64,000 bases of DNA from Bacillota bacterium (GCA_013540605.1 JABVCK010000009.1:164341-228340); one strand, 5' to 3'. Shown: positions 53,945 through 63,398, counted from the stretch's first letter. The notes: generated by a model from the sequence alone, not told the origin. Numbers and translations: made by a program.

Positions 53945-55012
53945 ATGAGCAAGGTTTGGGTTGCATATCTTAAGGACGAAGAAAATGCGAAGGATGTTTC
54001 GAAAAAGATACTGGCCTTATATGACGCTGCGGGATTCAAAAATGTGTTTTCCAAAGGAGAGTTCACCGCGGTCAAAATACATTTTGGCGAAAGGAACAAT
54101 ATAGGACATATAAAGCCTGAATGGATTAAACCCCTCTTGAACGCTGTCAAGAAGACGGGCTGCAAGCCCTTTCTTACGGATACCAACACCCTCTATAAGG
54201 GACAAAGGCAAAACTCCGTAGACCACTTGATGCAAGCTTATCAGCACGGCTTCAGCATCGAGAACACGGGTGTCCCTATAATAATTGCCGACGGCCTTCT
54301 TTCGAAGAACTTTTCAGAGGTGGAAATCAACTGCAGGCATTTCAAGTCGGTAAAGATTGCCAATGATATCCTGCACAGCGGCTCAATGATAGTGCTGAGC
54401 CATATGACGGGGCATATCACCAGCGGCTTTGGCGCAGCTATTAAAAATCTGGCCATGGGCGCTGCCCCGAGGAGTGGAAAACAGGTGCAGCACGCAGATA
54501 TGAAGCCAAAGGTTAACATTGAAAAATGCAGGGCCTGTGGACTGTGTATTCAATGGTGTCCCCGAAATGCCATTGAGATTTATGATGGAGCAGCACGAAT
54601 TAACGCCAGCGAATGCTACGGATGCGCTGAATGTATAAGCGCATGCCGGTTTGGGGCCATAAAGAATTCATTCAAAGGAACGAGCAAAACCCTTCAGGAG
54701 AAAATGGCGGAATATACGCTAGGCGCGGTAAAGGGCAAGGAGGGGAAGGTCTGCTACTTCAATTTTCTTACGCATATTACAAAGGAATGCGACTGCTTGG
54801 ATGAAGCACAGCCCAAAATAAGCGGCGATATAGGCATCCTTGCTTCCTATGATCCTGTTGCGATAGACCAGGCATCGGTTGACCTGTTGAAAGAAAAAAA
54901 CGGCGAAGATATTCTGAGGCGCTTGTGGCCGGAAAATGATTATGATATTCAGATTAGGTACGCAGAACAGATAGGATTAGGGGAGAGAAAGTACCAGCTT
55001 AACATTGTATAA
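53945..55012 (+). CDS. DUF362 domain protein with two 4Fe-4S clusters
   Basis: A 355-residue protein: a DUF362 domain split around a bacterial ferredoxin insert with CRACGLCIQWCP and CYGCAECISACRFGAIK (about 197-240). Family members are thought to be electron carriers or reductive enzymes of unknown substrate. CGGAGG precedes the ATG. Its 3' end overlaps the convergent phosphatase gene by 14 bases. Confidence 0.88.
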   Translation: MSKVWVAYLKDEENAKDVSKKILALYDAAGFKNVFSKGEFTAVKIHFGERNNIGHIKPEWIKPLLNAVKKTGCKPFLTDTNTLYKGQRQNSVDHLMQAYQHGFSIENTGVPIIIADGLLSKNFSEVEINCRHFKSVKIANDILHSGSMIVLSHMTGHITSGFGAAIKNLAMGAAPRSGKQVQHADMKPKVNIEKCRACGLCIQWCPRNAIEIYDGAARINASECYGCAECISACRFGAIKNSFKGTSKTLQEKMAEYTLGAVKGKEGKVCYFNFLTHITKECDCLDEAQPKISGDIGILASYDPVAIDQASVDLLKEKNGEDILRRLWPENDYDIQIRYAEQIGLGERKYQLNIV

Positions 55013-56660
55013 GCATCAGTGTAACATCATCTTCAAGCTTTTTATCCAGCACAAAACAGGTGAATCGGTCAAAGATTTCATAAAATAATTCTTCAGCGGA
55101 TAGGGTATGGTTCCTGCGAAGAATGCCCATGAGTCTTTCCTCGGTGAAAGGCATCTCTTCGCGGTTCACCGCCTCCGTCAAACCATCGGAATAGATGAAA
55201 ATTCTGTCTCCGGGATTGAGTTTGAGTATGCTGTTTTTAAAGGATGGCTGAATGAATTTTCCCATTTTGCAGATGGGGAAGGCGCTATCACATTCCAAAG
55301 CGGTTATTTCCGGTCCTGAAATATACAGGGGCTGAGTATTAAGACCCGCCGATGAGTAAGTAAACTCTCCCGTAATTCTGTTGAATACCCCATAAAACAT
55401 TAGCATATACATTTCCGCAGGGAAGTTTGAACTATTATAAAGTGAAAACAGGTCATTCAGCACCTGGGCAGGGGATAAAAGCAGCTGCTGTTTATATGGG
55501 TCCAATTTGTTTGTCAGTATGGTCCTGTCGGCAAATATCGTCATTATAGCTGAAGATATGCCATGTCCCGATACATCTACCACGTACACGCCGATATTAT
55601 TATCATCTATCTCAAAGACGTTGTAGAAATCACCGCTGAGCATCTGGTTCGGTATCAATGAGGAAAAAAACTCAACCTCGCCGAAGTCCAGTTTCTTCTC
55701 CGGAAGCATCGACTGCTGGATTTCCCTGGCATATTCAATATCCCTGTACAGTTTTTTGTTGGTGTCAAAAATCTGGTCCCTTGCCCTTGATACTTCCCTT
55801 TCCAGGGTTTTTGCATGATTTTTGAGTATCAGATCTGCTTCTTTAAGCTTTTGATAGGGCAGCCTTACGTTTTGAATAAACAGTACATTGAACATTACAC
55901 TATAGGAAATTATTTTGTAAATATGCCCCATAAAATTGTACAGGTCATAAACACTTATATATAAGGTAAAGCATAATTCGCTGAAGATACTTATTATTAA
56001 AGCTGTCGCAAAAATTATCGGCGACCTGTTTCCGGTCCGTGAGTATTCATGGATTGACAGGGCTGCAGTGATAACCTGCAGAGAGATAATGGCATATTCC
56101 GCATAGATTTTCAGCGGCGTAAGCCCCTGTCCTTCGATGTAGAATTCGGGTACGAGGTCCCGCCTGAATACAACCAGGTAAAAGACGGCCGCGGACACTA
56201 AAAATGACATAACCGGAACAAACCACCGGGAAATCCTGAAGGGCTTGTCCCCACTTATTATCACGGCCAGTAAAAACCCTGCGGACATGATTAATCTGGA
56301 AATTACCCAAAACGCCGTGGCCTTGAACGCACAGCTTGGGGTGAAGAATTCGGGCATCCCTTTATAATAAAGGGTATGAAATGTATCAATAGTGCCTATG
56401 GTGAGGAAGATAAAAGCCAGCAGAATGCTTCTTGAATTTGAATTTTCTTTATATGTGTAAAATACGAGAGTGAATATCGAGAAAGAAAATAATATGCTGA
56501 TAAATTCAAAAACAATATGAAGCGCGAGAAAGTTTTTGTTCTCGATGGTTGTATGCATAAAAGGCCCCAGCATGCCCAGGATCAAGAAAACCACCAAGGA
56601 ACCCAACAGAGCGAGTGCAGGGTATAAATAGTTTTTATCTTTAGTCAGGTGTTTTACCAT
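54999..56660 (-). CDS. MASE3 sensor - SpoIIE-type PP2C phosphatase
   Basis: A 553-residue membrane protein. The N-terminal MASE3 domain (about 10-270, seven or eight membrane segments with the signature FHTLYYKGM) is followed by a coiled coil (about 278-325) and a SpoIIE/RsbU PPM phosphatase domain (about 325-553): AREIQQSMLP, GDFYNVF, VVDVSGHG, YSDGLTEA and DDVTLM. All metal-binding Asp are present. Such proteins dephosphorylate anti-sigma-factor antagonists. No partner antagonist or kinase gene is adjacent. GGAGT precedes the ATG. Confidence 0.88.
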   Translation of the reverse strand: MVKHLTKDKNYLYPALALLGSLVVFLILGMLGPFMHTTIENKNFLALHIVFEFISILFSFSIFTLVFYTYKENSNSRSILLAFIFLTIGTIDTFHTLYYKGMPEFFTPSCAFKATAFWVISRLIMSAGFLLAVIISGDKPFRISRWFVPVMSFLVSAAVFYLVVFRRDLVPEFYIEGQGLTPLKIYAEYAIISLQVITAALSIHEYSRTGNRSPIIFATALIISIFSELCFTLYISVYDLYNFMGHIYKIISYSVMFNVLFIQNVRLPYQKLKEADLILKNHAKTLEREVSRARDQIFDTNKKLYRDIEYAREIQQSMLPEKKLDFGEVEFFSSLIPNQMLSGDFYNVFEIDDNNIGVYVVDVSGHGISSAIMTIFADRTILTNKLDPYKQQLLLSPAQVLNDLFSLYNSSNFPAEMYMLMFYGVFNRITGEFTYSSAGLNTQPLYISGPEITALECDSAFPICKMGKFIQPSFKNSILKLNPGDRIFIYSDGLTEAVNREEMPFTEERLMGILRRNHTLSAEELFYEIFDRFTCFVLDKKLEDDVTLMLIQC

Positions 56661-56762
56661 AGCGCAGGACTCCTTGTAAAAAAATATATAATCACTAATT
56701 CTACAAATGGATTCGATATTCCTCCAATAACTGCATATTTCGTAGATTGCGAGTATACATTG

Positions 56763-57326
56763 TTAATTTCCGTCCTCTTTATTGGACGCCTCAGAGTTTA
56801 CTTCTTGGTTCCTGCTGGCCTTGATTTTATCCATCGCCCTCATGACTTCAACCATCTCAAGCGCTTTGCATGCAATATCCATTATATACTGTTCCGTGGA
56901 ATCAAGATGAGGTTTAATGGCATTTAGCATTCCGAGGGATGATTGTCCGGGCTCTGTTTTAGAGCTGACTCTTGTCTGATATAGATTCGAACTTACTATG
57001 TTCTTTATTTCCATACATTTTGCCACAAGGTGCATCAATTGCTGCTGATTGGGCTCAAGATAAGGTAAAGCCGACTTTATTATTCTGATCCTTTTATCCT
57101 CTGCAAAGGCATCAATGTTCACAACAGCCGGAAGAGCCATCCTTTGGACGCTGCTGGCCTGCTGAGGAGGTTCATCTGCAGGTTTCCGCGAAGGTAAATT
57201 CTGGCTGAACATCTTTGAAATCATCATTGCAAGCTTTAGCATTTCTCCCAAGTCCGGAGATTTGTTCTTTTCAGCTGCTTTTTTGTACTGGCAGTTTTCA
57301 CAAATTTCCTTGAGTTCAGTATTCAT
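56763..57326 (-). CDS. Unknown protein with two copies of a helical P-x-L motif
   Basis: A 187-residue soluble protein of unknown function. An N-terminal CENC (9-12) is followed by a hydrophobic helix (about 27-41), a Pro/Gln-rich linker, and two similar helical segments, 81-114 (IIKSALPYLEPNQQQLMHLV) and 132-165 (MLNAIKPHLDSTEQYIMDIA). The same motif appears once in each of the two proteins encoded upstream on this strand. GGGGGG precedes the ATG. It lies 102 bases before the MASE3-SpoIIE gene on the same strand, so cotranscription is possible. Confidence 0.65.
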   Translation of the reverse strand: MNTELKEICENCQYKKAAEKNKSPDLGEMLKLAMMISKMFSQNLPSRKPADEPPQQASSVQRMALPAVVNIDAFAEDKRIRIIKSALPYLEPNQQQLMHLVAKCMEIKNIVSSNLYQTRVSSKTEPGQSSLGMLNAIKPHLDSTEQYIMDIACKALEMVEVMRAMDKIKASRNQEVNSEASNKEDGN

Positions 57327-57429
57327 ACGCTACCCCCCAAAAAAAAGACTATCAATACATTATATGAGGAAACACAAAAAGTGTTAAAAAAATGCGGGAT
57401 AACTTTAACTTGTTATCCCTGTGATCTGC

Positions 57430-57648
57430 CTATTCGAAGGTTTTCAACAACTGCTCAAGCTGCTCTATCTCCTGCTTGGAGAGAAAGGGCTGCACAAATT
57501 GAAAGAGCTTCTCCTTATCCTCTGCCGTAATCTTATCCTTACCGGAGGCTTTCCGCACTTTATTTACTTCTTCGATAAGGTCCTCTTCGCTCATGTGGGA
57601 ATACTTCTGAAGCATTTCACTCAGAAATTCCGGGTTTAAGTAATTCAA
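57430..57648 (-). CDS. Small helical protein, unknown
   Basis: A 72-residue, mostly charged, helix-forming protein starting at TTG 57648, six bases after AGGGA. The C-terminal part (about 47-70, LFQFVQPFLSKQEIEQLEQL) resembles the P-x-L segments of the neighbouring 187- and 134-residue proteins. No named family is recognised. Confidence 0.65.
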   Translation of the reverse strand: MNYLNPEFLSEMLQKYSHMSEEDLIEEVNKVRKASGKDKITAEDKEKLFQFVQPFLSKQEIEQLEQLLKTFE

Positions 57649-57694
57649 GCATTATCCCTCCTAACTTCATCTCTAATATTATACGCTGTTCAGG

Positions 57695-58099
57695 TCAATG
57701 TGTTTCGTTAAAAATTAAAAGGATAAGTAATGGTATCAATATAGACAGCCTGTTTATCCGGTGTTTAGGAGGCACCGTGGCACGGCTGCCGACTTCCTGT
57801 AAATTAATACTCCCGGAACTGGCCCGGGCCTGCTGAAGATCTTCGGTAATTATACTGGCAAGGGTGGCAATATTATATGAGGATACCAGTCTATCTATGA
57901 TTTTACAACACTTGTTATCAACAAATGGCTTGAGAGCGTTCAGCAGGCTGATCTCAGGGGTAGGGTTTTCCCTGAGACTTTCGTTTCTTGATTTTATAAT
58001 TTCTTCAAAAGGATTAATGTATTTTTCCCTTAGTTTTTCCATAATGACTTCCATGATTTCTATCATATCCTGGTCAAAGTTTATGCTAATTTTCCTCAC
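57695..58099 (-). CDS. Small protein with P-x-L helix motif and C-terminal membrane tail
   Basis: A 134-residue protein: an N-terminal amphipathic part, a P-x-L motif segment at 50-83 (SLLNALKPFVDNKCCKIIDR), a Ser/Gln-rich linker and a C-terminal hydrophobic segment (about 118-130) preceded by Lys/Arg, suggesting a tail anchor. It starts with GTG 58099 inside the last codons of the S8 protease gene; the ribosome site AGGGGG is too close, so the exact start is uncertain. The overlap indicates coupling to the protease. Confidence 0.6.
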   Translation of the reverse strand: MRKISINFDQDMIEIMEVIMEKLREKYINPFEEIIKSRNESLRENPTPEISLLNALKPFVDNKCCKIIDRLVSSYNIATLASIITEDLQQARASSGSINLQEVGSRATVPPKHRINRLSILIPLLILLIFNETH

Positions 58100-59339
58100 C
58101 CCCCTGGAGCCTACCGAAGATTTTTTCTAGGTTTATCAAACCCTTACCCTGAGCATAGGGTGGAAAGCCAAGGTCATCCGCGGAAGACATCAACAGTTCC
58201 TTTACCTGGTTATTTGTGTATCTTGGATACATCTGGTGTATAAGAGCCGCGCAACCGGATACGACGGGGGCAGCCATCGACGTTCCTGAAAGCGATTTGT
58301 AAAGTTCACTGTCGTTTTGCCCGGGAACAGCCAGGGATATGATATCAACCCCCGGAGCAACTATATCAGGCTTCACCGCGCCTCTTTTTGTTGGTCCCCG
58401 GCTGGAAAAATTCGCTATGATATCATCGCGGGTTGAAGGTGTATTCCTGTCATCAAGGGCTCCAACGGTTATAATGTCCGGGCATATTCCCGGGGATGAT
58501 ATTGTATATTTCTTCGGGCCTTCGTTGCCGGCTGCAGCTATTACGGTAATTCCCCTTTCCCATGCCGCTATGGCGGCTTTGTCCAGGGGTGAATAGCTGG
58601 AGTTTGCCTGGTTTCCCAATGAGAGGTTCAGTATTTTAATATTATACTTGGATTTGTTATCCACCACCCATTGTATAGCAGCAAGCACGTTGGAAGTATC
58701 TCCGCTGCCATCCTGGTCCAGAACCTTGACAGCGATAATGCTTGCTTCCGGGGCAACACCCGCGTATTTGCCCTGGGAACTGTAGCCGTTTCCTGCAATG
58801 CAGCCGGCCACGTGAGTTCCATGTCCATTATCATCATACGGATACCTTTTATTATTCACAAAATCCTTAAAAGCGATTATCCTGTTATTTGGTTTCACCA
58901 GGTCGGGGTGTGAAGCAACGCCGGTATCTATTATAGCGATACCGACACTTTTACCTGTATATTTTGAGTTTATGAGACGTGTCTCTTTGATTGTCTCCCT
59001 GGCGTTATCCATGTGAATAAAAACCTTTGCATCGTCTGACAGATATTTCACCTCATCCAACAAGGCGATTTTTTTGATAAAGGAAGCCGGCATCTCGACG
59101 GCTACGGCGTTGATTAAAGGTAGGTGATGCTTGATTTTTACTTCGGGGAAACGGCAAATACATTTTTCTATATGGCAAGAAGGAATACGTTTATCGTGGT
59201 ATACAATTGCAGAAACCTTACTTTCACTGTTGGTACGCACCTTAGTAATAAGGGACGGGTCTATTGACCTGCTGCTATAAGGATTGTTCATTAAATTTTT
59301 AAGCAGCAAAAGAAAAAGCAGTTCTCGTATAAAAAGCAT
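58086..59339 (-). CDS. Subtilisin-like S8 serine protease (AprX-type)
   Basis: A 417-residue S8 protease. A short hydrophobic N-terminus (about 2-14), an inhibitor-I9-like prodomain (about 35-100, with Cys-rich SCHIEKCICRFPEVK), then the catalytic domain with Asp in IAIIDTGVASHPDL, His in NGHGTHVAGCIAGNG and Ser in LSGTSMAAPVVSG. Resembles intracellular or AprX-type subtilisins of spore formers. ATG 59339 is nine bases after GAGAGGTG; GTG 59351 overlaps the site. Heads the minus-strand group. Confidence 0.85.
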   Translation of the reverse strand: MLFIRELLFLLLLKNLMNNPYSSRSIDPSLITKVRTNSESKVSAIVYHDKRIPSCHIEKCICRFPEVKIKHHLPLINAVAVEMPASFIKKIALLDEVKYLSDDAKVFIHMDNARETIKETRLINSKYTGKSVGIAIIDTGVASHPDLVKPNNRIIAFKDFVNNKRYPYDDNGHGTHVAGCIAGNGYSSQGKYAGVAPEASIIAVKVLDQDGSGDTSNVLAAIQWVVDNKSKYNIKILNLSLGNQANSSYSPLDKAAIAAWERGITVIAAAGNEGPKKYTISSPGICPDIITVGALDDRNTPSTRDDIIANFSSRGPTKRGAVKPDIVAPGVDIISLAVPGQNDSELYKSLSGTSMAAPVVSGCAALIHQMYPRYTNNQVKELLMSSADDLGFPPYAQGKGLINLEKIFGRLQGGEEN

Positions 59340-59501
59340 TATTTTTTTCACCTCTCTAAAATGTACCTACAATATTCTATGGGCGCCGGTGCGAAATTGC
59401 TATCGTTGTATAACTGATAGATGAAAAATCATCCATGGACTTATCGGGAATATGCCTTTATAATATTAATAAGATATTATGTAAACTAAAGGGTGGTTGC
59501 A

Positions 59502-61334
59502 ATGCGAAGGAAAAGGTTGCTAATAGGATTTCTTGTGGTTGCAGTTCTGTTGGCCATAAGCACGTCAGCATATTTATATAAAGCGGGAAAACAGGAGACT
59601 CAAGAACTCTCCTTTGTTGACTTTATGAAACTGGCTGACGAGGGCAAAATAAAAATAGTATACTTAAACGATAATTCCTTGATCCAGGGAGAGCTTGTTG
59701 ATGGAACAAAATTCTTTACAGAAAACCCCAGGAGTGAAAACTTTAAACAAACTCTTTTGCTTTTAGGCATTAAAGTGGAGGAAGGACAAAGAGGGGATGT
59801 TTTTGCTTCAGTGTTTAGGGGACTGCTCTTGGTAGGCCTGTTGGTTTCGTTTATATGGCTGATTTCCAGGATCATGAATAAAGGAAATGCTCCTTCATAT
59901 AAGGACCCTGTCGATAAGCTGACCACTATGCAGTGCGAGACGATCGATGATGTAGGTGTAACCTTTGATGATGTGGCGGGAAACATCGAAGCAAAGGAAA
60001 GCGTTGCAGACATAGTTGATTTTTTGAAGAGACCTGAAAAATTTGCACGGATGGGTGCAAGGATGCCCAGGGGGATTATCTTTTACGGTCCTCCGGGGAC
60101 CGGTAAAACGCTTTTAGCCAAGGCTGTTGCCGGTGAAGCCGGGGTACCGTACTATGCGTTCTCCGGTTCGGATTTTGTGCAGGTTTACGTTGGAGTAGGG
60201 GCTGCCAGAATCAGGGATGTGTTCCGAAAGGCCAGGGAAAAGGGCAAATGTGTCATTTTCTTTGATGAGATAGATGCCCTGGGCAAAAAAAGAGATGGAT
60301 TCAACGGAGGCAGTGAAGAGAGAAGCCAGACTTTGAACGCCTTACTGACCGAAATGTCGGGCTTTAATGCAAACGAAGGCATTGTCGTTATAGCAGCAAC
60401 CAACAGGCTGGATGTGCTTGATGAAGCACTGCTCAGGCCGGGTAGGTTTGACAGGCAGGTTGAGATCGGACTGCCGGATGTAAATGAGAGAAAGGAAATA
60501 CTCAGGATTCACTGCAGAAACAAACCTCTGTCTGAAAACGTAAGTATTGAAAAACTCGCCCAGCAGACGGTATACTTCAGCGGGGCACAGCTTGAGAGCT
60601 TATTAAACGAAGGTGCAATACTTGCGGCTAAAAGGGGAGCAAGATTTATTGAAAATGAGGATATTGACAGAGCGTTTTATACGGTGATCGCCGGGGCAGA
60701 AAAGAAAGACAGGAGCGCGATTTCCAAGGTGGACCGGGAGGTAACTGCGTATCATGAAGCAGGACACGCTCTTGTTACCAAACTGGTTGCTCCGGAAAAC
60801 CGGGTTACCAAGGTGACTATAATACCCAGTACAAGGGGAGCGGGCGGTTTCAGCGTGTCCCTTCCGCCGGATAGAATGTACAGGAGAAAGAAAGAGATGG
60901 AGAACAGCATCAAGATTGCGCTGGGAGGCAGAGCAGCGGAGGAAATAATCTTCGGAAAGGATAATATAACTACCGGCGCTTCCAATGATATTGAAAAAGT
61001 TACCCAGATAGCGTCAGCCCTTGTTAAGCGGTTTGGCATGGGGGATAAAACAGGTATGCTCAACTATGACATGCTGCACTCAAACAGGGGTGATCATAAC
61101 GGGGAGATACTAAGTGAGTGTAAAGCGCTTGTAGAAAGGTTTTACAAGGAAACTACAGAACTGCTTATTGAAAACAAATATCTTCTTGATAGAATTGCCA
61201 AGGTTTTGCTAGCGAAGGAGACAATTGACGAGGAGTGCCTTGAACGTATAATGAAAGGCGAGGCGGATATCCACCCCGGCTCCTTGGAGCAAGAAGTTGA
61301 AGCGACGACGGCAAAATCAGCGGTGATAGCATGA
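59502..61334 (+). CDS. FtsH-family ATP-dependent zinc metalloprotease
   Basis: A 610-residue AAA protease: two membrane segments (about 5-24 and 105-123) around a small extracytoplasmic domain, AAA domain (Walker A GPPGTGKT, Walker B IFFDEIDALG, SRH RPGRFDRQ), and M41 protease domain with HEAGH. Third zinc ligand in NDIEKVTQIA. It is not beside tilS-hpt, where the main Firmicutes ftsH sits, so it is likely a paralogue. GGGTGG precedes ATG 59502. Divergent from the S8 protease. Confidence 0.9.
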   Translation: MRRKRLLIGFLVVAVLLAISTSAYLYKAGKQETQELSFVDFMKLADEGKIKIVYLNDNSLIQGELVDGTKFFTENPRSENFKQTLLLLGIKVEEGQRGDVFASVFRGLLLVGLLVSFIWLISRIMNKGNAPSYKDPVDKLTTMQCETIDDVGVTFDDVAGNIEAKESVADIVDFLKRPEKFARMGARMPRGIIFYGPPGTGKTLLAKAVAGEAGVPYYAFSGSDFVQVYVGVGAARIRDVFRKAREKGKCVIFFDEIDALGKKRDGFNGGSEERSQTLNALLTEMSGFNANEGIVVIAATNRLDVLDEALLRPGRFDRQVEIGLPDVNERKEILRIHCRNKPLSENVSIEKLAQQTVYFSGAQLESLLNEGAILAAKRGARFIENEDIDRAFYTVIAGAEKKDRSAISKVDREVTAYHEAGHALVTKLVAPENRVTKVTIIPSTRGAGGFSVSLPPDRMYRRKKEMENSIKIALGGRAAEEIIFGKDNITTGASNDIEKVTQIASALVKRFGMGDKTGMLNYDMLHSNRGDHNGEILSECKALVERFYKETTELLIENKYLLDRIAKVLLAKETIDEECLERIMKGEADIHPGSLEQEVEATTAKSAVIA

Positions 61335-61744
61335 CAATCGGGGACATTCCCAATGAGAGGTGAGAGGTTAGAAGTGGGAGGTTGGATTTTAGTATTGCTC
61401 TCCAGCACTTCCAAGATTCCAACATCTAACATCCCACTTCACACTTCCCAGACAGGGATGTCCTCCTTTCTTCAGTTGTCAGTTAACAGATAACAGAGAT
61501 TCAGTTGCCAGTGATCAGTGATCAGTGACTAGAATCTAAGATCTAGGGCCTAGCACCTAGCACCTAGGACCTGTGAACTGTGATCTAGCATTTAGCATTG
61601 TGATCTTTCAACTACGAACTACGAACTACCAACTACGAACTAGCAAAATAAAACGTTGATTAAAACAATAGATAAAATGATGTTTTAACGCTCTGGTGGT
61701 ATAATTAAGGAAAGGCTGTGTGTAAAAATCAGGGGGTACATATA
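61335..61744. repeat. Repeat-filled intergenic region with degenerate repeat tract 3
   Basis: No gene is seen here. Between GGGGACATTCC (61340) and GGGATGTCC (61455) lies an imperfect inverted pair (AGAAGTGGGAGGTTGG versus CCAACATCTAACATCCCACTT). From 61472 to 61645 come CAGTTGTCAGTTAACAG, CAGTGATCAGTGATCAGTG, CCTAGCACCTAGCACCTAGG, CTGTGAACTGTGATCTAGC and four variants of AACTACGAACTA. The last words are reverse complements of TAGTTCGTAGTT at 25513. Confidence 0.8.
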
Positions 61745-63283
61745 ATGAAGAAGGCGGACAGAATTTTCATTAACGGAGAGGTTGTAACTGCAGACGCATA
61801 TAACAGGGTTTTTGAAGCTGTTGCGATATCTCAAGGGAGAATAATGGAATGCGGGACCAGCGATGCTATTAAAGAACTGGCAGGCCCGGAGACCGAAATA
61901 GTTGATTTGAAAGGCAAATGCGTGTTGCCGGGCTTCATTGACAGCCACGTCCATTTTATGCAGACCGGATTGAACGGTCTTGCCATTAACCTAAGGGAGG
62001 AAGCATCCCTGGATGGAGTCCTTCAAAGGATTAAGGAGGAGGCGCCGAAATATTCAGGAAGCACAGTCATCCGGGGCATAGGCTATGACGAGGATAAACT
62101 AAAAGAAAAAAGACCGCCAAACCGGTGGGAGCTTGACCGGGTTTGCCCTGATAAGCCCCTCTGGCTGTGCAGGGTAGACAGTCATTCGTGCGTAGTGAAT
62201 ACAAGAATGCTGCAGCTAATTGACCTTGAGGGCGTGGACGGAGTATCTGCCGATGGCAGTGGTCAGCCCGACGGAGTGCTCAGGGGCAAAGCCAACAATC
62301 GGGTAAGAAATATAGTCTACGATATGATTGATGATGATACACGGAGAAAAGCGGCATTCTATGCCCAGGAGAAAGCATTTGAGGTGGGAATCACCACCTT
62401 GAACGCCCTTGAGGGAGGCAAGCTTTTTCATGATAATGATTTTATCGTTTTAAACAGAATGAAGGATGAGCTTACACTGGATGTTGAAATATTTTTTCAG
62501 ACTGTTGATGTGGAGAAGGCTGTGGCGATGGGGGCCAACCGGGTCGGTGGCTGCATCATACTCGACGGGTCAATAGGATCCAGGACCGCTGCTATAATAG
62601 ATGATTACCTGGACGAAGCGGGAAACAACGGCGTGCTGTATTATACCCAGGAGGAAATTGATGAATTTGTGAGAAAGGCGCACCGGGCAGGTCTTCAGAT
62701 GAGTGTGCATGCGATAGGCGAAAGGGCGATTGACCAGATACTGCAAGCATACAGTAGAGTGCTCGCTGAAAACCCGGCAAAGGATCATCGCTACAGGATT
62801 GAACACTTCGAACTGCCTACCTGTGAACAAATAGCACTCGCAGCACAACTGGGGATTATTCCGTCGACACAGCCTGCCTTTGATTTCTACTGGGGCGGTG
62901 AAAATGGAATGTATGCAATGCGCCTTGGCAGGGATAGGGCTTTGAGAATGAATCCGCTGAACAGTATCATAAAGGGCGGGTGTATAATACTGGGAGGTTC
63001 CGACAGCGACGTAACCCCCATGAACCCGCTGCTCGGGATACATGCGGCGGTGAATCATACAAATCCTGCGCAGAGATTATCTGTAATCGATGCAATAAGA
63101 ATGTTCACAATAAACGGTGCATATGGTGTGTTCAAGGAAGATGAAGTAGGCACCATAGAAAAGGGAAAAATTGCAGACCTTGTGGTGCTTGAAGAAAACC
63201 CTCTGAAAGTTGACGCCAGCAGGATAAAGGATATAACGGCACGCTCCACGGTTAAGAGAGGGTTCGATGTATATACCGCCTGA
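61745..63283 (+). CDS. YtcJ-like metal-dependent amidohydrolase
   Basis: A 512-residue amidohydrolase (amidohydro_3) with metal ligands in PGFIDSHVHFMQTG, further histidines in MSVHAIGERAID and RYRIEHFELP, and the catalytic Asp in LGGSDSDVTPMNP. The family includes exoenzyme-regulatory and hydantoin/amide hydrolases; substrate unknown. ATG 61745 follows GGGGG; an earlier in-frame start lies before it. Single gene with its own terminator. Confidence 0.88.
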   Translation: MKKADRIFINGEVVTADAYNRVFEAVAISQGRIMECGTSDAIKELAGPETEIVDLKGKCVLPGFIDSHVHFMQTGLNGLAINLREEASLDGVLQRIKEEAPKYSGSTVIRGIGYDEDKLKEKRPPNRWELDRVCPDKPLWLCRVDSHSCVVNTRMLQLIDLEGVDGVSADGSGQPDGVLRGKANNRVRNIVYDMIDDDTRRKAAFYAQEKAFEVGITTLNALEGGKLFHDNDFIVLNRMKDELTLDVEIFFQTVDVEKAVAMGANRVGGCIILDGSIGSRTAAIIDDYLDEAGNNGVLYYTQEEIDEFVRKAHRAGLQMSVHAIGERAIDQILQAYSRVLAENPAKDHRYRIEHFELPTCEQIALAAQLGIIPSTQPAFDFYWGGENGMYAMRLGRDRALRMNPLNSIIKGGCIILGGSDSDVTPMNPLLGIHAAVNHTNPAQRLSVIDAIRMFTINGAYGVFKEDEVGTIEKGKIADLVVLEENPLKVDASRIKDITARSTVKRGFDVYTA

Positions 63284-63303
63284 TTTTCAGGCGGTTTTTT
63301 TTT
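63275..63303 (+). terminator. Rho-independent terminator overlapping stop codon
   Basis: ACCGCCTGA and TCAGGCGGT pair around TTT, then T9; the stop TGA is in the stem. Confidence 0.9.
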
Positions 63304-63350
63304 ATTTTATTGCAGTGATAATATGTTTATAAACGTCTATATTAAGGAAA

Positions 63351-63398
63351 GGGGACACACCGCTGCTGCGCAGGTATTCCTTGTTGCGGAATGTCCCC
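63351..63398. repeat. Mosaic GGGGACA...TGTCCCC repeat, copy 5
   Basis: GGGGACACACCGCTGCTGCG at the left, GGTATTCCTTG in the middle and TTGCGGAATGTCCCC at the right; almost the same as the inner part of copy 1. Ends 24 bases before the sigma factor start. Confidence 0.85.
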
